From assembly GCA_030149405.1 (NCBI GenBank), contig JASBRM010000129.1, positions 1-7,957 of the forward strand: a stretch of DNA of 7,957 nucleotides. The letters are read 5' to 3'. Source of the stretch: Neptuniibacter sp. (GTDB lineage: Bacteria > Pseudomonadota > Gammaproteobacteria > Pseudomonadales > Balneatricaceae). The stretch's first letter is position 1. The number at the start of each line of letters is the position of its first letter. Below are positions 1-6,894 of this stretch, piece by piece. Under the pieces are notes generated by a model. The model was not told where the DNA came from, did no database searches, and saw only the letters and a program-made list of their open reading frames with translations. Both the position numbers and the translations under genes were made by a program.

Positions 1-1200
1 CTAACCCAACACCATCACTCTGTAGCAACACTGCACGAGCTGGTGAACTGGATGGCTTTGGGTGGGAATATAGGTAAGGAAGGTGCTGGCTTATGCCCGG
101 TTCGAGGCCACAGCAATGTTCAGGGTGACCGCACCATGGGAATCAATGAGCGCCCTTCCGAAAGTTTTCTTAGCAAGCTGGAAAACCGATTTAACTTCGA
201 AGCGCCGCGTAAGCATGGTCATTCCACCATCGAAGCCATTGAAGCCATGCAATCGGGTGACAGCAAAGTATTTATCGGGCTCGGTGGTAACTTTGCAGCA
301 GCTACACCGGACACACCGGTTACCGAAGCCGCTCTGAGCAAGTGTGACCTCACCGTACAGATCAGTACTAAGCTGAATCGTTCCCACCTGATCACCGGAA
401 AGGATGCGCTAATTCTGCCTTGCTTGGGTAGAACCGACATTGACCGCCAGACAACCGGGGAACAAAAAATCACCGTAGAAGATTCCTTCAGCATGGTGCA
501 TGCATCCAAAGGTGTGCTGGAACCGCTTTCAGACCAGATGCGTTCCGAACCTGCCATCATTGCAGGTATTGCTGCCGCTACTCTTGGCGAAGACACAATT
601 GATTGGTCCAGGCTTGCTGGTAACTATGCATTAATCCGGGAGATGATCGAGGACACCATCGGTGGCTTTAGCGGCTTCAATCAAAAGCTGAAACAACCCG
701 GAGGCTTTTATCTGGGTAACAGCGCCCGTGAACGCGTCTGGAATACAGAACCTGAAAAACTAGTGATGTACAGCCATGCACTGCCCGAAGAAATTATTCC
801 TTATCTGCCCGCCGCTAAACGCAGTAAAAACACCCTGATTCTGCAAACCATGCGGTCCCATGATCAGTACAACACCACCATCTACGGTATGAACGATCGA
901 TACCGGGGTATTAGAAATGAACGCAAAGTAGTGTTTATCAATCCGCAGGATATTGAGCGTTTGGGGTTTCAGGCAGATGATTTGGTTTCCATCCGCTCAC
1001 TCTGGAAGGATGAGAAAGTCCGTGAAATTAATGGCTTCAGGCTCGTCCCTTACGACATTCCACCCGGAAATATTGCAGCTTATTATCCAGAAACCAATCC
1101 ATTAGTGCCACTGGACAGCTATGGGGATGAAAGCAGAACTCCTACCTCTAAGAGCATCGCGGTTGAGCTTAAGCCCTATCAGTCGGACCGGATTATTTAG
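1..1200 (+). CDS. FdhF/YdeP-family molybdopterin oxidoreductase, C-terminal half (5' partial)
   Basis: The reading frame is open from the first base, so the gene starts outside the window; the GTG at 43 is an internal valine codon. The 399 visible residues are roughly the C-terminal half of a family usually about 760 residues long. Visible landmarks are the glycine-rich stretch ending RGHSNVQGD (visible residues 35-43), the MRSHDQYNTTIYG segment (284-296) and a C-terminal molybdopterin-dinucleotide-binding domain (about 278-399) ending in the conserved AAYYPETNPLVPL and TPTSKSIAVEL. These match the YdeP branch of formate-dehydrogenase-like enzymes, cytoplasmic oxidoreductases with a bis-MGD molybdenum cofactor. 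YdeP itself is linked to acid resistance in E. coli and its substrate is not firmly known. Sitting next to a formaldehyde-to-formate module suggests, by inference only, a role in formate oxidation. The active-site region is outside the window, so that cannot be judged here. The stop overlaps the convergent LysR gene. Confidence 0.9.
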   Translation, partial: LTQHHHSVATLHELVNWMALGGNIGKEGAGLCPVRGHSNVQGDRTMGINERPSESFLSKLENRFNFEAPRKHGHSTIEAIEAMQSGDSKVFIGLGGNFAAATPDTPVTEAALSKCDLTVQISTKLNRSHLITGKDALILPCLGRTDIDRQTTGEQKITVEDSFSMVHASKGVLEPLSDQMRSEPAIIAGIAAATLGEDTIDWSRLAGNYALIREMIEDTIGGFSGFNQKLKQPGGFYLGNSARERVWNTEPEKLVMYSHALPEEIIPYLPAAKRSKNTLILQTMRSHDQYNTTIYGMNDRYRGIRNERKVVFINPQDIERLGFQADDLVSIRSLWKDEKVREINGFRLVPYDIPPGNIAAYYPETNPLVPLDSYGDESRTPTSKSIAVELKPYQSDRII

Positions 1201-2098
1201 CAGCGGATTGAGCTGAAACCCAAGGGTTCTCTTCGAAGGATTCGATCAAAAAATCACACAACAGTCTGAGACGGGGCAACTGCTGGCGGACTTTCGGGTA
1301 CACCAGCCAGACCCCGGAAAGAGGATAACGGTAATTATCCAACAGGCTGACCAACTCTCCTGTCTCCAACAGTTGCGATACATAGTAATCAGGCAACTGG
1401 GCAATACCTACTCCAGCTTTCACCGCTTCCAGCAAAGCCGGACCCGAATTACTGCGCCAGTTGCCCTCCACTCTCAACTCACGCCTTTGTCCTTTATCCA
1501 GAAACAACCAACTCGGCGTTGAGCCCTGCAGGCAGTTATGCCGGGTCAGTTCGTTCAGTGTATGTGGAGAACCATAAAGCTCCAGATACTCAGGAGAGGC
1601 GCAGATATATTCTGTTCGATCACACAGGCGTCTCGCCAATAAGCTTGAGTCCTCCAGAGTGCCCAAGCGGATCGCCAGATCATAACCATCCCGGATCAGA
1701 TCAACACGAGAGTTGTCGAGATGCAGATCTACTTTCAGCTTTGGATAACGTTTCAGGAACTCGGGCAGTAAAGGTGCAATAAACCGCTCTCCGAACGTAG
1801 CGCCGCAGGTAATCTTCAGCAAGCCCGAAGGTTCTTCCGAATGCTGACTGATCTTTTCCTCCGCACTGAGGAATCCCTGCAATAAGCGATTACATTCTTC
1901 GTAATAGTCCTCGCCAGCATCACTCAAGCGGATCGAACGAGTTGTCCGGTAAATCAGCGGTGTACCTAACTGAGATTCCAGTTCGGCAACTCTGCGACTC
2001 ACGTGCGACGGCGAAACGGCTAATGACTCCGCGGCCGCAGTAAAACTGCCCTTCTGAACCACCGCTACAAAGGCTTCAATCCCATCCCAACGACGCAT
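1193..2098 (-). CDS. LysR-family transcriptional regulator, divergent from frmA
   Basis: The protein has 301 residues, typical of the LysR family. An N-terminal winged helix-turn-helix (about residues 3-62, recognition region GSFTAAAESLAVSPSHVSRR at 17-36) is followed by an effector-binding domain (about 90-295). The start at 2098 is chosen because GGAG lies 8 nt upstream and the helix-turn-helix then begins at the usual distance. An upstream in-frame ATG at 2146 would add 16 unconserved residues and would put the likely operator inside the gene. LysR regulators divergent from class III alcohol dehydrogenase genes are a recurrent arrangement, so control of frmA-frmB is likely but inferred. 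The effector is unknown; S-(hydroxymethyl)glutathione or formaldehyde would be logical. The 3' end overlaps the stop of the molybdopterin oxidoreductase by 8 bp. I see no intrinsic terminator between them. Confidence 0.93.
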   Translation of the reverse strand: MRRWDGIEAFVAVVQKGSFTAAAESLAVSPSHVSRRVAELESQLGTPLIYRTTRSIRLSDAGEDYYEECNRLLQGFLSAEEKISQHSEEPSGLLKITCGATFGERFIAPLLPEFLKRYPKLKVDLHLDNSRVDLIRDGYDLAIRLGTLEDSSLLARRLCDRTEYICASPEYLELYGSPHTLNELTRHNCLQGSTPSWLFLDKGQRRELRVEGNWRSNSGPALLEAVKAGVGIAQLPDYYVSQLLETGELVSLLDNYRYPLSGVWLVYPKVRQQLPRLRLLCDFLIESFEENPWVSAQSAAK

Positions 2099-2130
2099 GA
2101 CGGATACTCCAATATACAATAAGCCCTCAT

Positions 2131-2148
2131 TATTGCATACCAGCAAAA
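2131..2148. promoter_or_regulatory. Candidate LysR operator (T-N11-A dyad) in the lysR/frmA divergent promoter
   Basis: TTGC (2133-2136) and GCAA (2143-2146) form a perfect inverted repeat with a 6-nt spacer. With flanks the arms ATTATTGC/GCAAAAAT match at 7 of 8 positions. T2134 to A2146 gives the T-N11-A pattern of LysR-type recognition sites. The centre (about 2139.5) is about 63 bp upstream of the start predicted from the TAGAAT box at 2191-2196, the usual place for a LysR recognition site. On the other strand it lies between the regulator start and its likely promoter, which would allow autoregulation. Binding is inferred. Confidence 0.6.
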
Positions 2149-2167
2149 ATCATTTCCAACCTGTGCA

Positions 2168-2196
2168 GAGATAACAAAAAAAAGCTGAACTAGAAT
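2168..2196 (+). promoter_or_regulatory. Predicted frmA promoter with weak -35
   Basis: TAGAAT at 2191-2196 resembles a sigma70 -10 box (5 of 6). Seventeen bases upstream there is only GAGATA (2168-2173), which is a poor -35. A weak -35 is expected for an activator-dependent promoter. A rival -10, CATAAT at 2204-2209, also lacks a good -35. The ribosome-binding site AGGAG at 2225-2229 lies 6 nt before the frmA ATG. Confidence 0.4.
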
Positions 2197-2226
2197 GGAT
2201 ACACATAATTAAAACGACAGTTCTAG

Positions 2227-3345
<1,119 letters not shown>

Positions 3346-3378
3346 TCCTGATTGACTGCTTAAACCTGTAGATATCTC

Positions 3379-3401
3379 AGCGGCCGGTTTTGTCGGCCGC
3401 T
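3379..3401 (+). terminator. GC-rich hairpin between frmA and frmB (possible attenuator)
   Basis: AGCGGCCG (3379-3386) and CGGCCGCT (3394-3401) pair perfectly over 8 bp around a 7-nt loop. The downstream sequence TCTTCCCTTTTC is pyrimidine-rich but lacks a clean T run. It may be a weak terminator that lowers frmB relative to frmA, or a 3'-end stabiliser for the frmA message. No separate frmB promoter is obvious. Confidence 0.5.
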
Positions 3402-3438
3402 CTTCCCTTTTCACCGCTGTCTGATACAGGAGACATAA

Positions 3439-4299
3439 ATGTCTGGGTTATCAAATACGCCTGAGCTGATCTCATGCACCAAAAGCTTTGGCGGCTGGCT
3501 TAAACGCTACAAACACCAATCCAGCAATACCGGCACTGAAATGATCTTTGCCATCTACCTACCACCACAGGCCCAAAATGCATCAGTCCCTGTGCTTTAC
3601 TGGCTCTCGGGTCTGACCTGCACCGATGAGAACTTTATGCAGAAAGCCGGTGCACAGCGCATGGCTGCAGAATTAGGTATGGCGATTGTCTGCCCGGATA
3701 CCAGCCCTCGTGGCACCGACTACCCGGAAGAACATGACAATTACGATTTTGGTTCAGGCGCAGGCTTCTATGTAAATGCCACAGAAGCACCCTGGTCTAA
3801 AAGTTACCGCATGTATGATTACGTTGTTTCAGAACTGCCAGAGTTGATCGAAGCAAACTTCCCTGTCACCGATCAGCGTTCTATCAGCGGTCACTCAATG
3901 GGCGGACATGGCGCCATCATCTGTGCGCTGAAAAACCCAGGTAAGTATCAATCATTATCTGCGTTCGCTCCCATCAGCAACCCGATCAACTGCCCCTGGG
4001 GCCAAAAAGCATTGGGTGGTTATCTGGGCAAAGATAAAGAACAATGGAAGGCATGGGACAGCTGCGAACTGATCGCAACAGCAGAAGAGAAGCTTCCGCT
4101 GCTGGTCGATCAGGGTCAGGCAGATGACTTTATGGAAGAACAGTTGAAACCTGAGGCGCTCAAAGCAGCCTGTGAAGCGGCCGGTTATCCGTTAGAGCAG
4201 CGCATTCAACCCGGTTACGACCACAGCTATTTCTTTATCGCCAGTTTTATTGATGATCATCTGCGTCATCACGCTAAAGCGCTGGGATTAATTAAGTAG
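3439..4299 (+). CDS. frmB: S-formylglutathione hydrolase
   Basis: This serine esterase (esterase D family, alpha/beta hydrolase) hydrolyses S-formylglutathione to formate and glutathione, the second step of glutathione-dependent formaldehyde detoxification. At 286 residues it is full length. The nucleophile is S153 in GHSMGG (151-156). The acid is D229 in DQGQADDF and the base is H262 in GYDHSYFFI. The oxyanion-side segment LSGLTCTDENF (56-66) and PDTSPRGTD (86-94) are also diagnostic. AGGAG at 3428-3432 lies 6 nt before the ATG. It sits directly downstream of frmA, and an intrinsic terminator follows within 20 bp, so frmA-frmB is a closed two-gene unit. Confidence 0.97.
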   Translation: MSGLSNTPELISCTKSFGGWLKRYKHQSSNTGTEMIFAIYLPPQAQNASVPVLYWLSGLTCTDENFMQKAGAQRMAAELGMAIVCPDTSPRGTDYPEEHDNYDFGSGAGFYVNATEAPWSKSYRMYDYVVSELPELIEANFPVTDQRSISGHSMGGHGAIICALKNPGKYQSLSAFAPISNPINCPWGQKALGGYLGKDKEQWKAWDSCELIATAEEKLPLLVDQGQADDFMEEQLKPEALKAACEAAGYPLEQRIQPGYDHSYFFIASFIDDHLRHHAKALGLIK

Positions 4300-4317
4300 C
4301 CGAGGATCTCTTGGTTC

Positions 4318-4366
4318 AGGCCACTTTCTCCAATGCACGGCCAGTGCATAAAGAGTGGCCTTTTTC
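4318..4366 (+). terminator. Intrinsic terminator after frmB
   Basis: AGGCCACT (4318-4325) pairs with AGTGGCCT (4354-4361), and the T run continues to 4365. An inner hairpin, ATGCAC (4333-4338) with GTGCAT (4344-4349), is nested in the loop. On the minus strand the hairpin is followed by TGAACC, not a T run, so it should act mainly on frmB transcription. A competing pairing, TTCAGGC (4315-4321) with GCCTGAA (4370-4376), overlaps the outer stem. Confidence 0.85.
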
Positions 4367-4387
4367 ACTGCCTGAACAAATAACTCA

Positions 4388-4651
4388 CTAATAATGATAG
4401 CGACAAGAAATTACAGTAATCGCGGTATCATCCACGGCATAAACTAAACGATTGGTATCATCAATTCTACGAGACCAGAAGCCCGCTAGGTTTTCTTTTA
4501 AAGGTTCTGGTTTTCCAATACCTTCAAATGGAGAACGCTGAACATCAGTGATTAATTTATTAATACGTTTCAGCGTTTTTTTGTCCTGTGTTTGCCAATA
4601 GATATAACTATTCCAAGCTTCATCAGTCCATGACAACAGCTTATTACTCAT
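4388..4651 (-). CDS. yoeB: YoeB-family toxin (ribosome-dependent mRNA endonuclease)
   Basis: The 87-residue protein closely resembles E. coli YoeB, a RelE-fold toxin that cuts mRNA in the ribosomal A site and is neutralised by YefM. Residues matching the E. coli catalytic set are E49 (in GKPEP), R68 (in NRLVYAV), H86 and the C-terminal Y87 (ending CRYHY). The block PFEGIGKPEPLKENLAGFWSRR is nearly family consensus. The start at 4651 is chosen because it gives family length and overlaps the end of the antitoxin gene by 8 nt. An in-frame ATG at 4696 would add 15 residues encoded within the antitoxin gene. There is no strong ribosome-binding site, so translational coupling to yefM is likely. All key residues are intact, so it is predicted active. 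Confidence 0.96.
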   Translation of the reverse strand: MSNKLLSWTDEAWNSYIYWQTQDKKTLKRINKLITDVQRSPFEGIGKPEPLKENLAGFWSRRIDDTNRLVYAVDDTAITVISCRYHY

Positions 4652-4898
4652 CAATAAGGTCTCGCTGTGAAACTTTTCCGTTTTTATATTGAGCAATAGA
4701 ACGATTTAGATGCTCAGCATTTGCTGGAGAACGAAGTAAATGAACAGTTTCCATAAGGCTGTTGTAATAATCCAATGACATTACCACAGCATCTTCAGAA
4801 TCGCGCCGGGTTATAACAGTCGTATCTGCATCGTTCACGACACCATCTAAAACAGCCTTAAGCCCATTACGCGCTTCTGTAAAAGAGACTATTTTCAT
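4644..4898 (-). CDS. yefM: YefM-family antitoxin (Phd/YefM)
   Basis: The 84-residue protein has the Phd/YefM architecture. The N-terminal DNA-binding and dimerisation fold includes SFTEARNGLKAVLDGV, ITRRDSEDAVVMSLDYYNSL and METVHLLRSPANAEHL. A C-terminal tail then wraps the toxin. It binds YoeB and represses the operon. The start at 4898 matches family length. The upstream ATG at 4910 would begin almost at the predicted transcription start and add four residues. The Shine-Dalgarno sequence is weak for either start. It overlaps yoeB by 8 nt, the standard arrangement. TGTACA operator boxes lie just upstream. Confidence 0.95.
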   Translation of the reverse strand: MKIVSFTEARNGLKAVLDGVVNDADTTVITRRDSEDAVVMSLDYYNSLMETVHLLRSPANAEHLNRSIAQYKNGKVSQRDLIDE

Positions 4899-4913
4899 TT
4901 CCACACCCATACA

Positions 4914-4960
4914 TGTACATTATATTGAACAAGTATAATTTCAAACAACAAACATGTACA
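4914..4960 (-). promoter_or_regulatory. yefM-yoeB promoter with two TGTACA operator boxes
   Basis: On the minus strand a perfect TATAAT -10 occupies 4924-4919. Upstream is only a loose -35 candidate, TTGTTT, at about 18 bp spacing. The palindrome TGTACA, the known core of YefM operators, occurs at 4914-4919, touching the -10 box, and again at 4955-4960. Both sit in the same 9-mer ACATGTACA, starting 41 bp apart. Predicted transcription starts near 4912, giving a leader of about 14 nt to the ATG at 4898. Repression by the YefM-YoeB complex is inferred from the family. Confidence 0.75.
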
Positions 4961-4965
4961 GAAAG

Positions 4966-5050
4966 TTGATCAATAGATTGATGTGACAGCTACCCTCCCT
5001 GATAAGGGGGCATTGCAGCAGTGAGACGGAGCGTCCAGCCCCTTAGGACG
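4966..5050. repeat. Structured spacer between methyltransferase and yefM: several hairpins
   Basis: This short spacer is dense in inverted repeats: TTGATCAA at 4966-4973; ATCAAT/ATTGAT at 4969-4982; CTCCCT/AGGGGG around a GATA loop at 4995-5010 (one G-T pair); GACG/CGTC at 5025-5035; and CGTCC/GGACG at 5032-5050. The last two share CGTC and cannot form together. Read on the minus strand, the 5032-5050 hairpin lies 15 nt after the methyltransferase stop, but no T run follows. The role is unknown; candidates are a 3'-end structure, a recombination-site remnant or a REP-like repeat. Confidence 0.45.
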
Positions 5051-5065
5051 AACTTGACCTGCTTA

Positions 5066-5743
5066 TTACGCGGCAGATACCACCAGCATTTCGGTAGCCC
5101 CTTTTTGGAACTGATATTCAACAGGCTCAAGTGAAGTCTGTATGCCTTCACTTTCTAATGCGGAGGTCACCGCCGAAAGGTGTTTCGAAACAGTGCCTTC
5201 CAGAGAAATTAAAGGGTAAACGCGAACCTCGGAAGCAACTCTGCAAAGCTCTATCATGCTCTGGATATGCTGCTCCAAATCGAAGTGTTCGCTGTATAGA
5301 AACAGAAAGTGAGAACATATCGCCAACTCAAACTGTTGGTCTTCAAATGGTAGAACTGGAAGCGAAGCAGCAATGTACCTACCCGCTTCTTTCCCTGAAT
5401 CATAGTCAGACAGAAACTGCTGCATCGCAGCCGTCCGCACCCGCCCTAACTCTGATACATCCTTAATGCTCTCCCAGATATAGCTGTCTGCATTTTGCTC
5501 CATCTGGCTCATGATCTGAGGATAGACCTCATCAATACGAGAACGGATCTGCTCAACAGAGAACTGGTAAACCGGATCAACAGACACGATATTACCGCAG
5601 CGTTGCGTCAGTTCAGCATTGAAGGAAGCCGGGCCATCCCCACAACCGAGTAGACGCTTCTGTAAATCGCCCTCAGAAAGGGCGAATATAGAACAGTATT
5701 CTTCGAATGAACGCCCCCAAGGGACAACGCTATCCAGCTTCAC
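5066..5743 (-). CDS. Class I SAM-dependent methyltransferase, unknown substrate
   Basis: The 225-residue protein belongs to a conserved but poorly characterised methyltransferase group whose members begin (M)KLDSVVPWGRS. A SAM-binding motif I is seen as LLGCGDGPASF (31-41), an acidic residue at D56 (VSVDP) fits the ribose-binding position, and LPFEDQQFELAICSHFLFLY (131-150) is the motif IV region. The C-terminal part (about 171-223) looks like the remaining beta strands of the Rossmann fold. The start is a GTG, the only plausible start after the in-frame stop upstream, with AGGG 7 nt before it. The start also coincides with the conserved family N-terminus. There is no membrane segment or signal peptide. 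Neighbours are a GIY-YIG protein upstream and yefM-yoeB downstream. Neither indicates a substrate. Confidence 0.85.
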   Translation of the reverse strand: MKLDSVVPWGRSFEEYCSIFALSEGDLQKRLLGCGDGPASFNAELTQRCGNIVSVDPVYQFSVEQIRSRIDEVYPQIMSQMEQNADSYIWESIKDVSELGRVRTAAMQQFLSDYDSGKEAGRYIAASLPVLPFEDQQFELAICSHFLFLYSEHFDLEQHIQSMIELCRVASEVRVYPLISLEGTVSKHLSAVTSALESEGIQTSLEPVEYQFQKGATEMLVVSAA

Positions 5744-5784
5744 TCGAGTACCCTTGATGCTTTGTAATGTCAGCCATAATCAAT

Positions 5785-5818
5785 GCCCTGACAAGGACTT
5801 CCGGGGAGGTCCTAAGGC
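5785..5818. repeat. Imperfect stem-loop between GIY-YIG gene and methyltransferase
   Basis: AGGACTTCC (5794-5802) and GGAGGTCCT (5805-5813) pair over their length with one G-T pair, around a very short loop. GCC (5785-5787) and GGC (5816-5818) could add an outer stem across bulges. There is no T run on either strand, so it is not a clear terminator. The right arm contains GTCCTAAGG (5809-5817), the exact reverse complement of CCTTAGGAC at 5041-5049 on the other side of the methyltransferase. A second inverted repeat, TGTCAG/CTGACA (5768-5773 and 5788-5793), overlaps it. Confidence 0.45.
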
Positions 5819-5841
5819 CCGGAAAAACCTTAATTGCTTTG

Positions 5842-6252
5842 TTAAGCATTTGATTTACCGACGGAGTTTGCACTAGGCTGCAATCTTCCAATTAGATAGT
5901 CTTCTAATGCAGGTGAAAGGTAGCTAAACTCGGGAGGGAACCCTATCGTTGCGAGCCGGTTAACCCCGAGCTTTTTCCACTTTTCTTGTGGTACGTAACC
6001 GTAACTGTTGCCTTCGCCACTAATTGCAAGAACATGTCTATCTAATCTAGTACTGATACCACGAGCTACACTGCTGCGCCCAAGCCCGATATATATGAGA
6101 GATTCATCGGAAAATAGCGCATACAAACCACCAAGCAAGTAATTTGGTACTGGCCCTTTCCAACTCCAATCAAAGTTCCATGCCGGAACTGGCAGCTCTC
6201 CGTACCAATGTCGATTGAAAAACTCTGAAGTTTCCTGAATTAGGTTATCCAT
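5842..6252 (-). CDS. Single-domain GIY-YIG nuclease-like protein
   Basis: The 136-residue protein is essentially one GIY-YIG domain behind an aromatic-rich leader (WYGELPVPAWNFDWSWKG, 17-34). The signature appears as GLY (42-44) and YIG (54-56). The usual catalytic arginine is best placed at R69 (GISTRLDRH), and the metal-binding glutamate at E117 in ALEDYLIGRLQP, followed by the typical PSAN at 126-129. All core residues are therefore present and nuclease activity is plausible. Family members range from UvrC and homing or restriction nucleases to uncharacterised small proteins, so the target is unknown. No DNA-binding domain is fused. The ATG at 6252 lacks a strong ribosome-binding site. It lies 75 bp downstream of the HEPN gene on the same strand and may share its transcript. 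Confidence 0.8.
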   Translation of the reverse strand: MDNLIQETSEFFNRHWYGELPVPAWNFDWSWKGPVPNYLLGGLYALFSDESLIYIGLGRSSVARGISTRLDRHVLAISGEGNSYGYVPQEKWKKLGVNRLATIGFPPEFSYLSPALEDYLIGRLQPSANSVGKSNA

Positions 6253-6268
6253 ACTTTCGTCCGTATGT

Positions 6269-6333
6269 GCTTAATCGCTTAAATCAGCCGCGCATTATGC
6301 GTCGGAAGCCTTTGCTTATGATATTAATTAAAC
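6269..6333 (-). repeat. attC-like degenerate recombination site between HEPN and GIY-YIG genes (tentative)
   Basis: Read on the minus strand, the spacer runs from GTTTAAT, which overlaps the HEPN stop codon, to ATTAAGC, 65 bp in all. The two ends are near-complementary (one G-T pair). The centre can fold as CCG-A-CGC with GCGCGG, leaving a single bulged A, around an AT-rich loop. The right half GCGCGGCTGATTTAAGCG, followed by ATTAAGC, resembles the right side of many integron attC sites (GCGGCTTAA..CAAGCG, GTTRRRY). Both core heptamers deviate from consensus (AAT for AAC; ATTAAGC for GTTAAGC), so this is at best a decayed site. Confidence 0.3.
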
Positions 6334-6864
6334 TTCAGACAATCTCTTATCTGTAGCATTTACTAACTCACGGAAAAAACGGATACATTTATCCAATTCA
6401 TCGCGCTTTACAATATGTGAAGATTGCTTATCAGTTTTTGCCCTATGAACAGCTTCACCGCGTTTCTTGAGCCATAAGTTGAGAGTCGCTCTAGCATCAT
6501 TAGCTGTGTTGTAATTACCCCAAACCCAACTTTCGGTAACATCAAAACCGAAGAATTCTAAGAAAAGATCTTTTGTTTTCTTAGAGCCCGGATTATTGAA
6601 TATCTTTAGGTGCTCAGCCAGACGACCCTTAACTATGTTGCCAAGCTGAGAACCCATCACCATTCCATATTTTGCTTGTATGAGTTCTTCCGCAATATCT
6701 TCTACGTATGTTTCCCAAGCAGTGAGCGTCATAATTAATGTCGCTCTTTTCAAAACCTCAGGGGGTTTGCCTTTATTAGCAGCTTTATTCAGATCGTCGT
6801 AGCATGAAATAAGCTCTTCTGCGTCTAAAATTGCTAGTTCAAATTCCTTTTTGGCCTGACTCAT
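6328..6864 (-). CDS. HEPN-domain protein (RiboL-PSP-HEPN-like), putative RNase
   Basis: The 178-residue, helix-rich soluble protein has the pattern of stand-alone HEPN domains. A helical N-terminal half carries the segment TLTAWETYVEDIAEELIQAKYG (46-67). Later comes LNLWLKKRGEAVHRAK, giving an R-x4-H motif (R135-GEAV-H140). The R-x4-6-H motif is the active site of HEPN ribonucleases, including toxins and Abi proteins. The match looks closest to the RiboL-PSP-HEPN group (also called MAE_28990-like), but that is from memory of the pattern. No MNT or other antitoxin gene adjoins it. Upstream is 356 bp of non-coding DNA and downstream is the GIY-YIG gene. The ATG at 6864 has only a weak GGA upstream. 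The gene is visibly more AT-rich than the frm genes, which fits acquired DNA. Confidence 0.75.
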   Translation of the reverse strand: MSQAKKEFELAILDAEELISCYDDLNKAANKGKPPEVLKRATLIMTLTAWETYVEDIAEELIQAKYGMVMGSQLGNIVKGRLAEHLKIFNNPGSKKTKDLFLEFFGFDVTESWVWGNYNTANDARATLNLWLKKRGEAVHRAKTDKQSSHIVKRDELDKCIRFFRELVNATDKRLSEV

Positions 6865-6894
6865 TCGTTGTCCATTTTCATATTACATTTTAAT

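Noticed and set aside
1519..1782. Plus-strand open frame of 87 codons inside the LysR gene
   Set aside because: Antisense shadow of a clear LysR coding sequence; composition is not protein-like and there is no ribosome-binding site.
2099..2146. Longer LysR start at 2146 (16 extra residues)
   Set aside because: The extension is not family-like, would cover the LysR-type dyad, and the start at 2098 has a good GGAG at the right distance.
4652..4696. Longer YoeB start at 4696
   Set aside because: It would add 15 residues inside the antitoxin gene; the start at 4651 matches YoeB family length and the classic overlap.
5035..5060. Vibrio-repeat-like attC end (CCAGCCCCTTAGG) as a true integron site
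   Set aside because: No GTTRRRY core follows in the matching orientation and the neighbouring gene runs the other way, so only the resemblance is noted.
5728..5775. Fifteen-codon frame MADITKHQGYSSEAG overlapping the methyltransferase start
   Set aside because: It is very short with no clear ribosome-binding site, and the GTG start in the other frame coincides with the conserved family N-terminus. A 5-nt frameshift joining the two was considered but nothing supports it.
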